Below the pieces are notes generated by a model, which was given only the letters and a program-made list of their open reading frames with translations, did no database searches and was not told the origin of the DNA. This document shows positions 28,371-39,676 of a stretch of 64,000 nt of DNA, in pieces. Made by a program: the position numbers and the translations under genes. Source of the stretch: Osedax fenrisi (lineage: Eukaryota; Annelida; Polychaeta; Sabellida; Siboglinidae); the NCBI GenBank assembly GCA_964019155.1, contig OZ025244.1, forward strand, positions 21,185,376-21,249,375. Direction: 5' to 3'. Every line of letters begins with the position of its first letter. Positions within the stretch are counted from its first letter, which is position 1.

Positions 28371-31300
28371 TACCTTACCTTACCGGATCGGGATAGTTTC
28401 CCGAGCACTTTCAACAATTTTCTTCCACGTCATCCTGTCTTGCATAGCTGTCTTCAGTTCTTCAGTCGTCAGTCCCGTATCATCACATAGCTGTTTTACA
28501 TAGGTTTTTCTGGGTCGTCCAATCTTTGTTGTACCATGGTTCGGTGTCCACAACAAAACATCTTTAACGATTTATTCCTCACTTCGATAACAGTGGCCTG
28601 CGAAACGTGTTCTTCGTATACGTATTATACTTGTTAGTGGTGGAATATTTCCGTAAAGGCGAATCTTTGTTGGATGCTCTTTCCATGATATATTTAATAT
28701 GGCTCTCAACATTCTTGTGTAAGTTCCATCGAGTTTTTTCTCATGTTTTTTAGTTAGGGTCCAAGCTTCAGAGCCGTATAATAGAACAGATTCTACCACG
28801 GCTCTAAAGAAGTTCCTCTTTAAAGTTGTGCAGAGTGGTGATTTCCATATGGAACTTAACTTGTCTAGAGCTGCCCAGGATTTAGCTATTCTTATTTTTA
28901 TTTCTTTATCGGTCGATTCTATTTCGCTTCCAAGATAGATGAAATTATCGACATTTTTCAAGACTTCCCCATCTATAGATTTTACCATTTTATTTGAGTT
29001 TATGTTCATGTGTTGCGTCTTTTTAATATTTACTTTGAGACCTACTGTTTTCCCACTTTCTTCTAAGACATTCAGTAGGTTTTCAGCATTTCTGCTAGAA
29101 TCTGCAAATATTACAAGGTCGTCAGCATAATCTGCATCTGTTATCTTGATTGCTGGATATCTTCTACTTCGTTGTTTCGATAGTGTTAGGCCTAGATCTT
29201 TATTTTTATCAATAGATGTTCTTAATACGTAATCGAGTGTAATAATAAATAATAAAGGTGCCAGAGTATCTCCCTGTAGAACACCTACATTTATATCAAA
29301 ATATTCTGTGTCACCATCAGGTGACCGTACCATTGATTTAGTATCTCTATATAGTATCATAATTGCGTTGATTATCTTCATTGGAATACCGTATGACTTA
29401 AGAATTTGTGCCATTTTTGCTCTATGTATTGAGTCGAAAGCTTTAGAGAAATCTACAAATATTAGGCTGGCCTCAAGATTCTTTTCTTTAACACCTTCGA
29501 TTATCCTTCTTACAGTTAGAATTTGTCCGACGGTTGATCTGTTATTTCTGAAACCATTTTGATTTGGTCTGAGGATCATATCTAGGGTGGGTTGTATTCT
29601 TTCTCTTAGTAGCGTATTATATATTTTAGCCGCGATACATGTTAGTGTAATACCTCTATAATTGTCTGTAACAGTGAGGTCACCTTTCTTTTGGAATGGG
29701 AGGATGCAACCTTTCGTCCAGTATTCAATTGGTTTCTGAGAGTACACATCATTGCAGAATTCTAGTAATATATGATTGAAGTGACCTGTCTTCCATACTT
29801 CGGCTGGTATTTCATCTAATCCGGCTGTTTTATTTTTCTTTGTTTTTCTGAGTACCATTTCAAGTTCTTTTATAGTAAATGGACCTTGCTCAATCTGAAG
29901 CTCTTTGTCCACTATTTTTACTATGTCTTGATTAGTAGTTATCGGATTTTTTCCTAGTAATAGAGAGAAATGTTGTTTCCATTTTTGTATACGCTCTTTG
30001 TCATCTTTTGCTTTAATTTTAGATCTATTTGTTGTCTTTCTACCAGTAATGTTGTTTACAATTTGCCATGCTATAGCGGATTTCTTATTATCTGCAGCTG
30101 TCTTGATATCATCTATTTGTTTTTGCATATATTTAGTTTGCTCGTTTATATATGTATCTTGGAGATTTTTTCTAGCTTTGTTAAACTCTATTTTTTGGTT
30201 AGTGTTAGCATTTTCTTTCATTGTCAATGATAATTGTATCAGTGCGTTTCGTTTCTCTATTATATTTATATTTTCCCATGGTACTCTTTTCTTTTCTTTT
30301 ATTTTAATCGGTATAAATTTCTTTGTTGCTTCTGCATGAGAATCAACAAATGCTAAGTATTTATCATTTGTACTTTTACATGATTTAATTGAGTCTTCGA
30401 AATGTTGTTTTAGATAGGTTGTATAATTCTTTTCAATAGATTTGTCTTTTGTCAGAGTAGTCCAGTCATATCGTTTTTTGTTAACTATTGACTTTTTATT
30501 AGATCTTAAACTTAATTTAAGTGTAGCGGTAACAATTCTATGATCAGAGTAAACACATTCGAAAGTATTGTAGGCTTCACAGTTCCTAGCACTATTTATC
30601 CATTTATTATTGACAATTATATAATCCAGTTGGGATTTGAAGCCATTTGGATGTGTATGAGTCCATAGTTTGCCACTTTTCTTTTGAAATTTAGTATTTA
30701 AACTTTTACTTAACCGTTTTCAATTATGAAGTGATCAAGTAGATAACCGTTTCTATTAGTTTCAGTATGATATACATATTTATTATCATGATCAATACCC
30801 AGATGTGCATTGAAATCACCTGCTATTATTAAAACATTATATTTTGGTACATAGCGAGTAAATGAACTCATGTTATTATAAAATTCAGAAACATCATCTT
30901 CATCAGAAACATTTGTTGGGCTATAACATGAAACTACTGTCGTAATAGGGTTTCCATTGAAGTTTTCTGTAATTATTCTAGGACTTATTTTTTCCACATT
31001 TATTAAATATTTTATTGCACTTAGAAGTAGGCCTATTCCACCAATTGAGCTGTTCGATTTATTTTTCAATGAAGATGATGTCACAAGAGTCCATCCATAG
31101 TTTAAAATATTATATTTAATATCGATATCCTTATGGTATAATCTATGTTCTTGTATGCATATTATGTCAATATCGTGTTCTATAGCAGATGCTACAAGTT
31201 CAGATGATTGGCAGTCACTTTTAAAAGTTCTGATGTTGAAAGTCGATATATGTATATTTTTTGAACTCTTTAAAAACTTAGGTTTCTGGTGTATTAATGA

Positions 31301-31755
31301 GTCAGTAGCTTGTTTTTCGTGATGCAGGGCCTGCCATTGTACCCTCACACGCGCTCCTTTATTATCCGCGAGACGAGCGATGCGGCATGATTGTTTGGTT
31401 TTGTTGTTGTTCATGTGCTTTTCGTTAGCTAATTACGCAAATTTGCTCGCCACTACTACATTGCGGGCAGTTGCCTATTTGACTCCTTAATATGAACCGT
31501 TGGCCTTGAGTTGGTTCTTCCGCTTAATATCAACACCATTACTGCTCCAATGGTTTGTACCGTAACCCTGGTGCGGGTGGCAACAGAGTAATAGATATTG
31601 CCAAGGTACCTCTCTGATTTTTGGTTCAGGACTGCTTATTGAATATATTATTCTTGTATTCGCAGCTAACACTCCATATCTGGAGGTCGATTCCCCTATC
31701 CACCACCTGGGGACCCGCTGGATGGGAGTTAATATCTCCACACCAGTAAATTATA
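28371..31755 (-). pseudogene. RTE-like LINE, broken copy in unit B
   Basis: Same element as the intact copy in unit A. The main frame (28572-30227 and further upstream) encodes the reverse transcriptase with FVDFSKAFDSIHRAKM and YADDLVIFAD. The endonuclease frame is 30710-31414. A 2-nt gain near 30707-30712 (ttttactta in place of ttttcaa) shifts the frame between them. A nonsense change turns a Glu codon into TAA at about 28572, removing the last ~65 codons. The GGTAA tail is unchanged. The copy cannot make the full protein. Confidence 0.9.
31487..31741 (-). other. Short open frame in the LINE 5' region, unit B
   Basis: The 84-codon equivalent of the frame at 13025-13273. It differs at a few residues and at the stop. 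No family is recognised. Confidence 0.25.
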
Positions 31756-31809
31756 TATATATATAATGAATTAATCTCACATATATGTATATAGGTACAT
31801 AATTAAATA

Positions 31810-31858
<49 letters not shown>

Positions 31859-32024
31859 TCTGAGATATCGAGAGTTGAATGTAAAATGTCATGCATAATA
31901 ATATGCAATTATTTGTTATTTTAAATATTAAATATTAAAAATAAATTATTTAACGAGAACCTATACTTTATATAAACATAATTATATAGATAAATTCTAC
32001 ATATTAGATTGAGACATATTTCAT

Positions 32025-32098
32025 TGGTCCGGACGGGGTTTGAACCCGTGACCTACTGCTTATGTGTCTGACGTTTTACTAACTGATCCATATGGTTA
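32025..32098 (-). repeat. Degenerate tRNA-like sequence, unit C
   Basis: This is the unit C copy of the tRNA-like sequence. It keeps the T arm (tttgaacccgt) and the CCGGACC acceptor strand but has the same unpaired 5' half as the other copies. Confidence 0.45.
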
Positions 32099-32365
32099 CA
32101 CTATCGAGGAATACAAATTCTAACATTATAATTATAATTTATAACGATATTGATATATCGAAATTATAAGTTCGAACTTATATAACTTATAAGTTCGATG
32201 GAACCAATGAAATACTGTTAACAATAGAGTTTAATTATAATTAAACTCTATATTAACATAGTATATATATATATATATACTATAGTATACTATATACTAT
32301 ATAGTATATATTACTATAAGTATAATTATGTAATAATAATTTATATTTAAAGAACAATATAATGT

Positions 32366-32456
32366 ATTATAAGTCGGTTATATATGTATATTATTATCTA
32401 ATACCTAATATATTAGGTATACCTACTTTAATATACATATTTAACCGACTTATAAT
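32366..32456. repeat. Short hairpin element, unit C
   Basis: Unit C copy of the 91-bp hairpin, with the same arms and nested central hairpin. Confidence 0.6.
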
Positions 32457-33189
32457 AAAGTATATGGTTCTATAAATATCAATTATTATTACATAATTAT
32501 ACGTAACAATTTATTATTTTGATAAACTTTATGCACAAATTATGATGATAAATTTTTAATCAAACATTTTAAACAAATAATTATAAAGGAAATAATACAA
32601 TATATATATATACATATATATAAATATAAATACATATGTATATATAAATAATCTAATTATAATGAGTCTGAGAGGGAATTCAATCCGACATCTGCAATAT
32701 TGAACAAATACGCCCACCTCTACAAAGTGCCATCCCCTCCCACCACTCTATGTTTAGCATACGTTTATATAGTTATAGTAATGTATGCGTTATTAAGGGG
32801 CGTGTTGGTTATACCTGTTATATCTAGGCTTCAACCCTTTTATAGATATTATTTGTATTGTTAATATTGATATCATTATTATATTCGTAAACTATACAAT
32901 TTCATATGTCCTTATATTAGTGTCGAACGTATATAATTAAAATATATGCAATATTGCAGTAATGAAGAATATTCTTTCATGTATTTGTATAATATCGTTA
33001 TTAATTAATAAATAGAATATTAAATTCTATGAAATATATCACACGTATAATATATTTTATATATTATAAATTAAACATAAAAAGTCATATTTAGTCATAA
33101 ATATTTATAATATATATGTTTATTAATATATATATTCTTTTTATTATTTGTATTTAAATACAATTGTATTATACTATTGTTCGGTTATA

Positions 33190-33190
<1 letters not shown>

Positions 33191-33235
<45 letters not shown>

Positions 33236-33328
33236 ATTGTTGGTGTTGTTGTTGTTGTTGTTGTTGTTGGTGTTGTTGTTGTTGTTGTTGTTGTTATTGT
33301 TATTGTTGTTGTTGTTGTTGTTGTTGTT

Positions 33329-33363
<35 letters not shown>
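33191..33363. repeat. Unsplit (GTT)n microsatellite, unit C
   Basis: A TTG tract of about 170 bp with a few TTA and GGT interruptions. It is the uninterrupted counterpart of the split tract in unit B. Confidence 0.95.
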
Positions 33364-33365
<2 letters not shown>

Positions 33366-33444
33366 TTATATTTGTTAATCTATTTATTATTCAGGTGCGT
33401 ACGATGAGTGTTTATGTGCCTAATAAATGTATATCATAATTATA

Positions 33445-33768
33445 TAAGTTTGATACTGTTACAGTATTACTGTATCATACAACAATCAGTAGGACGCAGG
33501 TTCAATCCCCGTATTGACCATTACATTATGTCTTGAAATAATATTTAGAAGTGATCTTCTATACGTGTGTAAGTAGGTATGTGTGCATGTAAGTAAGTAA
33601 TGCCTATATATGAACGGCTCTCGTTAAAACCATGGATGATTTAACATCAGAGTGGCTTCGAAGGAACATTAGAACCATATATGGTTATAAGTGAAAACTG
33701 CATCTAAATTCCTGGATGGGATGCAAGGACTCCACCAAAATAAAAATGATCATCATTATATATATATA
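33445..33768 (+). repeat. tRNA-derived SINE, unit C
   Basis: Same SINE as in unit B, with the box-B-like GGTTCAATCCC and the 3' gactccaccaaaataaaaat end. It is present through duplication. Confidence 0.5.
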
Positions 33769-34014
33769 TATATTTTTTTTTACCTATCCCATGACCTCGG
33801 GTGGTAGTAGGGGCACCATCATGTATTTTAAAACAACTTCTCGCCATATACTTGTATCGCCTGTTAACATTAAGGATTCGGAAACACTTATAAGTGTTTA
33901 CCTTATAAGGTGGTCCCTTCTGCTACGTTATTCTCTCACCGTTTAAGCAGACCACTACGTTTGCGAACACCTCTCACTGTACCCTGTATACAGGCTACAC
34001 TATAGTATAGTTTT

Positions 34015-35105
34015 AGATAGGCCCGTTGAACGTGTTACATGTCCATACCATTTTAGATTTCTCTTCTTAACCGTAGAAAGTAATTCCTCGTATTGCCAAT
34101 TTCTAGCTTTATTCGGCTCCCCACTTCCTCATTAGTAGTATGATCCGTGTAATTAATATTGAAGAGTCTCCTGAAACAGCGCATTTCCATTGCTTGGATT
34201 CTGCGCTGTAGATCTGCTATAAGTGTCCAGCTTTCACATGCATGAATACATATTGATAAAACAAGTGGGGGAATTAGACGGATTTTTGTTTTTAACGCTA
34301 TATTTTTGTCTTTCCATATTATTTTTAATTTCGATAATACAGCTGTTGCTTGTGCAATTCTGCGTATTTCAGGCCTCGAACCTTCTTCGCTTATTGTGGC
34401 ACCCAGGTATATGAAGTTATGGACTTCCTTTATAGCTTGATTGTTCACTTTAATACTGGTGATCGTATTCTATATCGCATATTCTAGACCACTATAATAT
34501 ACCCTATGTCCTTCATCTGTAGACATCTCTCCAATTCCTTTCCATCTCATTTCACTTATGCTGATAATATAGTTATATCTCTTTAGTTCATGAGTTAATT
34601 CTGCTAATTTCCCGGACCGTATAAAGTACGGACGTAGTTCCACGTTCCAATAATTCCAGGGTTACCAGTCACTAACTTAACACCTAGGAAACAGTAGGCG
34701 CGGTACTTGTTATCCTGGGCGATGACCGATCCGGTATGGTTGTATTAAGTTGTTTCATTCATGATGTGTATCTTGGGCAATAAATCTAGGGGAGCCCATC
34801 TCTCTCCAGACTGTTGGTCACCGAAAGTTATCAGATGAAACTACCGTGACCCGAATACCTAGCCGTTGGTACGTTGAGTAATCATCCTCCTTGACCGTTA
34901 GTTTAGCTAGTAACCTTCCGCTCAGTAGTGAAGTATTGATACTACACCCCATCAATACGTTTAGAACATCAGCTAAAATGATTTACCGGGGTGTGGCACT
35001 CGGAGCCAGACATTAGAGGATTTTAGGAGATGGATAGATAACCAGTAATACTGAACATTCAAGGAATGTAGCTGACATTGGTACAGCCCCCAGAGCCCCC
35101 TTACC

Positions 35106-35107
<2 letters not shown>
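34015..35107 (-). pseudogene. Decayed RTE-like LINE with internal deletion, unit C
   Basis: Matches the unit B relic, including the deletion joining the 3' coding part (34053-34448) to the endonuclease piece near 34530. The 5' untranslated part up to the (AT)n at 35108 is kept. Confidence 0.85.

Positions 35108-35147
<40 letters not shown>
35108..35147. repeat. (AT)n microsatellite at LINE 5' end, unit C
   Basis: About 20 AT units, equivalent to the tracts in A and B but shorter. Confidence 0.95.
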
Positions 35148-35154
<7 letters not shown>

Positions 35155-35249
35155 CATATATGATATTACATATTGTCATAATAGCTATTATTAGCTAGCT
35201 AATGAACGTTAAGTCAGAATCAGGAAATAATGGAAGACAGAAAGTAACA

Positions 35250-36158
35250 GGGAAAGTAACCTAATAAGGACACTTTAACAATAAATGGTCTTAACATTTT
35301 ATGACTGATTATTGTTATTCAAAAATTACAATATTTTAATATTATATGATTATAGATATTATTGTGATTTGAAAATTTTATTTTATCTTTTAATTTCATA
35401 TATGACGAGGGTGTCCGTATTCGGTACCCATGTCCGAATACGGATACCCTGTGTTATAATACGGACACCTAATATGCCATTAGATAAACTATATATTATT
35501 GATGAATCAATCAGACAAATTACAATTACGTTATTTATAATTAATTTTATGAATAATTTATTCTAATTTACTTAGTTAATAATTTATTTATTTTTATGAT
35601 TTTTTTAATTAATAATACAATTTAAGAATCTAAATAATAAGAATTTTAGATTTATCTTTATTGGTGGTATTACTATTATAACGCACGCGAATTTTATGAA
35701 AATCAGAATAGTTCATACGCTGCGAGCTGATCGGTTATATGGTGTTCGTATTAAGACATATAGAGTTTCCGTATTAGGAACTTATATGATCTCTAGATAT
35801 ATGCTTATAACTTAATGAATATTTGATAACAAATATAGAAATTATATATATAATAATTTTAGAATGCTTTATTTTTTAATAATATAGTTAAATATATTTA
35901 ATATATTTGTTATTTTTTATATCGATACATTTTTTATATTCTTGATAAGTTTTTATGTTGACATTTTTTTTCATAAATTTAAAAACGTAATAAAAAAATC
36001 AGTTTATGGATATATCAGCAATATTTTGAATAATTAAAAAATAAAAAATACTTTTTTAGACTATTTATATAATTTTGTATATTTTATTCAATAAACATTT
36101 TTTTGTAGGATTTATGGTTTCTGAGATACCGAGAATGTCCGTATTCGGTTACTTTCCC
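35250..36158. mobile_element. Inverted-repeat DNA element, copy 3 (unit C)
   Basis: This is the unit C copy. Its left two thirds match A and B. From about 35850 it shows small indels, including loss of a tandem atacaatat stretch and an extra aatatatttaatatatttg-like stretch. This marks the start of the more divergent part of unit C. Confidence 0.62.
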
Positions 36159-36645
36159 CTATACACTATGTGTTCGGAATGCTTCGAGAACATTCTAGAT
36201 GATGATTTACAGCCTGGAGGCATCTTCTATGTATCGGTGTTTTAATAACATACCGATTGTTGGTGTTGTAAACAATATATTAAATACATGTTTATTAGAT
36301 ATTAGTAGTTGTTATAATAATATACATATGTACACTGATATTTCTTCTGATGATGATAATGTATATATAATAATACTGATAAAACCTATAAATATACAAA
36401 CTTGATAATTACTAATATATATTATATACGCGTAAACCCATTTGAACATATGTTCATATATTATTCATACATTACCTACTATACAGGTATGTACACAATT
36501 CTGTTTACACTACTTATTTAGTTTGTATTTACATTAGTGGTTATTTAATTAGTATCGACCAATCAGCAATCAGTTACTTCAATAAGATTGGCAAGTAAAC
36601 TACAGAAATGACTAAACACTAAGTGCTATCATCAGAATATATATG

Positions 36646-36711
<66 letters not shown>

Positions 36712-37504
36712 TGTTCAGTCTAGAGCTACTCGAATTGAGAAATCTTATAATTGTTTGGGTAGCTAAACATATATGTTCTTATTAATATAATTTGTAATAT
36801 CATGATTTTAAAGTATTTCTTTAAAGCGTTATATCTTTTACAGGAATTTATTATTTAATAAATGACAGATTTCCAATGAATATAATGGCGATTAAATGTA
36901 TTAGTAGTATTCTATTATTATTTAAGTATTAATATAATGGAGAATATGAATAAGGTTCATTATAATAGTAGGTTAAATGCATTGTTTTTCAAATAATGGC
37001 GAATAAAAATTATTTGCCCTTCACCCTATATTCATTTGTTATTTTATATTAACACATAAAGTATACTTTAAATTAAACCCACAATTTAAATATGAAATAT
37101 GATAATAAACTTCTTGATCTATATTTAGAATACTCTATCTTAAGATTGGATACCCAATTCTACGTAGCATATTTACTACCCAAATTGAAAATTAGTTAGT
37201 AAACTTTAAATATTGGGTAGTTAATCTGTTTCTAATTTATATTTAGAATGTATATATATATATATATATATATGAAAATGTATTCAATAATTACGTTGAT
37301 CCCAATTGTATTTCCCCCGTATTTATAAATCACATGATTGTTTTATTTATAATCAGTAATTTAAATATATTTAAAAAAAAAGTCTACTTTAAAACAATAA
37401 TATTAAAGAGTGATTAAAGAGGCTTTTAAGACGCGTTTATTTAAAATAATGATTACTTTTCGTTATTATCTATGCATAATCATGCAGACGTTTGTTTTCC
37501 ATAA

Positions 37505-37690
37505 ATCACGTGATCATAATTATATATTAGTCACGTGACGAATTATGCGCTCTCGTGTAAATAACGTCGGCGATCACGTGGTTATTTACTGGTAAACAAC
37601 GTCGAGAATTAGCCGTAGTTAGCCGCTTATTTGTTATCACGTGCGGTCTCGTTTAAATAAACAAACGGTGATCATGTGGTATCACGTGAT
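37505..37690. promoter_or_regulatory. Cluster of CACGTG E-boxes
   Basis: Five CACGTG hexamers lie within 190 bp. They include atcacgtgat (37505-37514), gtcacgtgac (37530-37539), two more at 37575-37580 and 37638-37643, and a second atcacgtgat (37681-37690). The GTCACGTGAC form is the site bound by MiT/TFE-type bHLH-zip factors. This is striking in such AT-rich DNA. The next ORF is a LINE relic, so no host target gene is visible. Confidence 0.5.
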
Positions 37691-37845
37691 GTGGTGATAT
37701 CGTATAAGATATATACGTCTCTATTTAGCCAGAGGATGTCGTATACATAACCCAACATGTACACAACGTCGTACAGTGTATATCCGCATCATTATAGTAT
37801 GTATATATATATATATATACGCGATGATAACGTGATAACGTGTAA

Positions 37846-37847
<2 letters not shown>

Positions 37848-37903
<56 letters not shown>
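37848..37903. repeat. (AT)n microsatellite
   Basis: About 28 TA units between the E-box cluster and a less AT-rich stretch. Confidence 0.95.
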
Positions 37904-37905
<2 letters not shown>

Positions 37906-38029
37906 ATATATATGTGTACATATACACGTATATTTAACTAATGCTAATTTAGCCATTTCTAAGTACTATATGCTATTCCATCGGAATAACTGATATAGAT
38001 AGAACAAATCTTAGGTCTGGAACTTTGCG

Positions 38030-38445
38030 CATTGATGCAGTCTCAGTCTCAGTTAACTAAAGTCACTATCGACTCGGGCTCGTTTGGCTATAGACACTAT
38101 AGTGTCTCATCTTGGCTCGGGATCGTTTGTTTTCCAAAAATAAAAGTCTCGGTTCGGCACCAAAAAGCTCGGTATTATTTACATCACTTGATGAAATTTA
38201 CATTATTATTCACTGAATACAGCAGTTGGCGCAGATAATTTTTTTTAAATGTATGTAAATGTTAAATATATAAAAATTAACATTAAAATGTAATTCAAAA
38301 AAGCATCTTTTCGGCTCGGTTATGTTTTGTAAGAGTCTCAACTCAGCTGGGCCTCGTTTTACTAGAATCTCGGTTCGGCTCGTCTCGGGCTCGTTTTTTT
38401 TCCGAAATTAAAAGTCTCGGCTCGGCATCATTTACATCACTAATC
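38030..38445. repeat. Imperfect CTCGG-rich duplication
   Basis: Two related blocks (about 38117-38188 and 38384-38442) share ctcgggctcgtttttttt-like sequence, aaaagtctcgg and a final catttacatcact. Many TCGGCTCGG-type motifs lie between them. It looks like the remains of a small transposable element. No inverted ends were found. Confidence 0.55.
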
Positions 38446-38935
38446 GCCACTCCTATACATTCTAACAGTGCCTTGCCGAAACCTTTAATCTCTATGAAAA
38501 TAAGCTTAGTCAACTGAACCACACAGGCATGCCTATTTAATTGTTTAACTGAAGTTTAATATATATATATATATATATATATTCTTATGTTAGCATTCAA
38601 AGCGTAAAGACGTGTTTTGCGCGCGCGCTCATCCGTGAATAAAATCAGATAAGTCGATATTTATATATTTACATTTATACAAACAATACATTTATAATAT
38701 TAAATATCAAATAGTATTCTTACTATATGTATTCCTAATAATATAATTAACTTATAATATTATTTATACATAACTAATATATAGGTAATAAGTTATAGTT
38801 AATTTATTTATTAGTAACTAATAATTAGTTATATATATAACATGGATATGCATATATAAATGTGTATACCTTGGTAAAATGTTTATATATGTATATTATT
38901 TCGTATAATATAAAATATCAAATATAACACACATA

Positions 38936-39676
38936 ATGGCAAATAGAATGACTAACTTAGAAATATCAGAGTCAATTAAAAATTACATTAAGGAATTATT
39001 TGATAATGACATAAAATTTGTATTAGAAGAAAATAATAAAATAATTAATGAATTTAAAAACACAGTAAATAATCTTGAAGAAAAAATTTCTAATTTTAAT
39101 ACTATTAATATAAAGGATAACGTTAAATCATATGCTGATATTGTAAATACTGAATTAGAAAATAATATTATAAATACAATTAATGATACAGTATCAAATA
39201 ATTTAAAATCAATGAATGAAATAAATGCACGTAGTAAAACAATTATATTACATAATGTAAAAGAAATAATTCATGATGATAAAAAAACTAAATATGACGA
39301 AGAATTTAAAACAGTATCTAATATACTTGAAACAATTTCATCTATTAAAATTATAAAAATGCATAGAATAGGAAAAATCGATATTGATAAACCAGTACAT
39401 GCATATAAAGTTAGACCTATAAAAATAATACTGAACACGGAAAATGAAAAAATCGATATTTTAGATAATGCTTTTAGATTAAAAACTACAATTTATAATA
39501 AAATTGGAATATCACATGAATTTGATAAAAATCAATTAAATACACAAAAGAAATTATTATCAGAAGCAAAAGATAAATTATCTGATACAATTGAATATAA
39601 AGTTAAATTTATTAACAATACTTTCAAAATGATAAAATTTAATATAATTAGTGAAACTAATAATGATTTTCCATAA
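38936..39676 (+). CDS. LINE ORF1, coiled-coil RNA-binding type
   Basis: A 246-residue protein. Residues 1-55 have a hydrophobic heptad pattern suggesting a coiled coil. Residues about 95-185 (SKTIILHNVKE, IKIIKMHRIGK, RPIKIILNTENEK) have the layout of the RRM-like domain of CR1/L2-type ORF1 proteins. The rest (GISHEFDKNQLN and on) matches the following C-terminal domain. Codons are extremely A/T-biased. The ORF itself is unbroken and overlaps the start of ORF2 by 26 nt in another frame. Confidence 0.8.
   Translation: MANRMTNLEISESIKNYIKELFDNDIKFVLEENNKIINEFKNTVNNLEEKISNFNTINIKDNVKSYADIVNTELENNIINTINDTVSNNLKSMNEINARSKTIILHNVKEIIHDDKKTKYDEEFKTVSNILETISSIKIIKMHRIGKIDIDKPVHAYKVRPIKIILNTENEKIDILDNAFRLKTTIYNKIGISHEFDKNQLNTQKKLLSEAKDKLSDTIEYKVKFINNTFKMIKFNIISETNNDFP

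Larger units (their letters stand above)
13330..31795. repeat. Tandem segmental duplication, unit B
   Basis: This is the second unit, collinear with A apart from two clean insertions (a hAT element at 13426-15389 and a GC-rich LINE at about 16871-21360), a 2-kb deletion inside the older RTE-like LINE, a SINE-bearing segment absent from A, and fewer repeats in the first minisatellite block. Intervening sequence, including the SGTPT-repeat gene and the distal LINE, is nearly identical to A by eye. The unit is about 12 kb once the two insertions are removed. Confidence 0.93.
31796..37278. repeat. Tandem segmental duplication, partial unit C
   Basis: This is the third, partial unit. It follows B closely from 31796 to about 35830, sharing the SINE segment and the LINE deletion. 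It then becomes visibly more divergent, with small indels, until homology ends near 37278, just before the place where A and B carry the SGTPT-repeat gene. It therefore lacks that gene, the minisatellite and the distal LINE. It has an uninterrupted (GTT)n tract and an empty hAT target site, which prove the two insertions in B. Confidence 0.9.
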
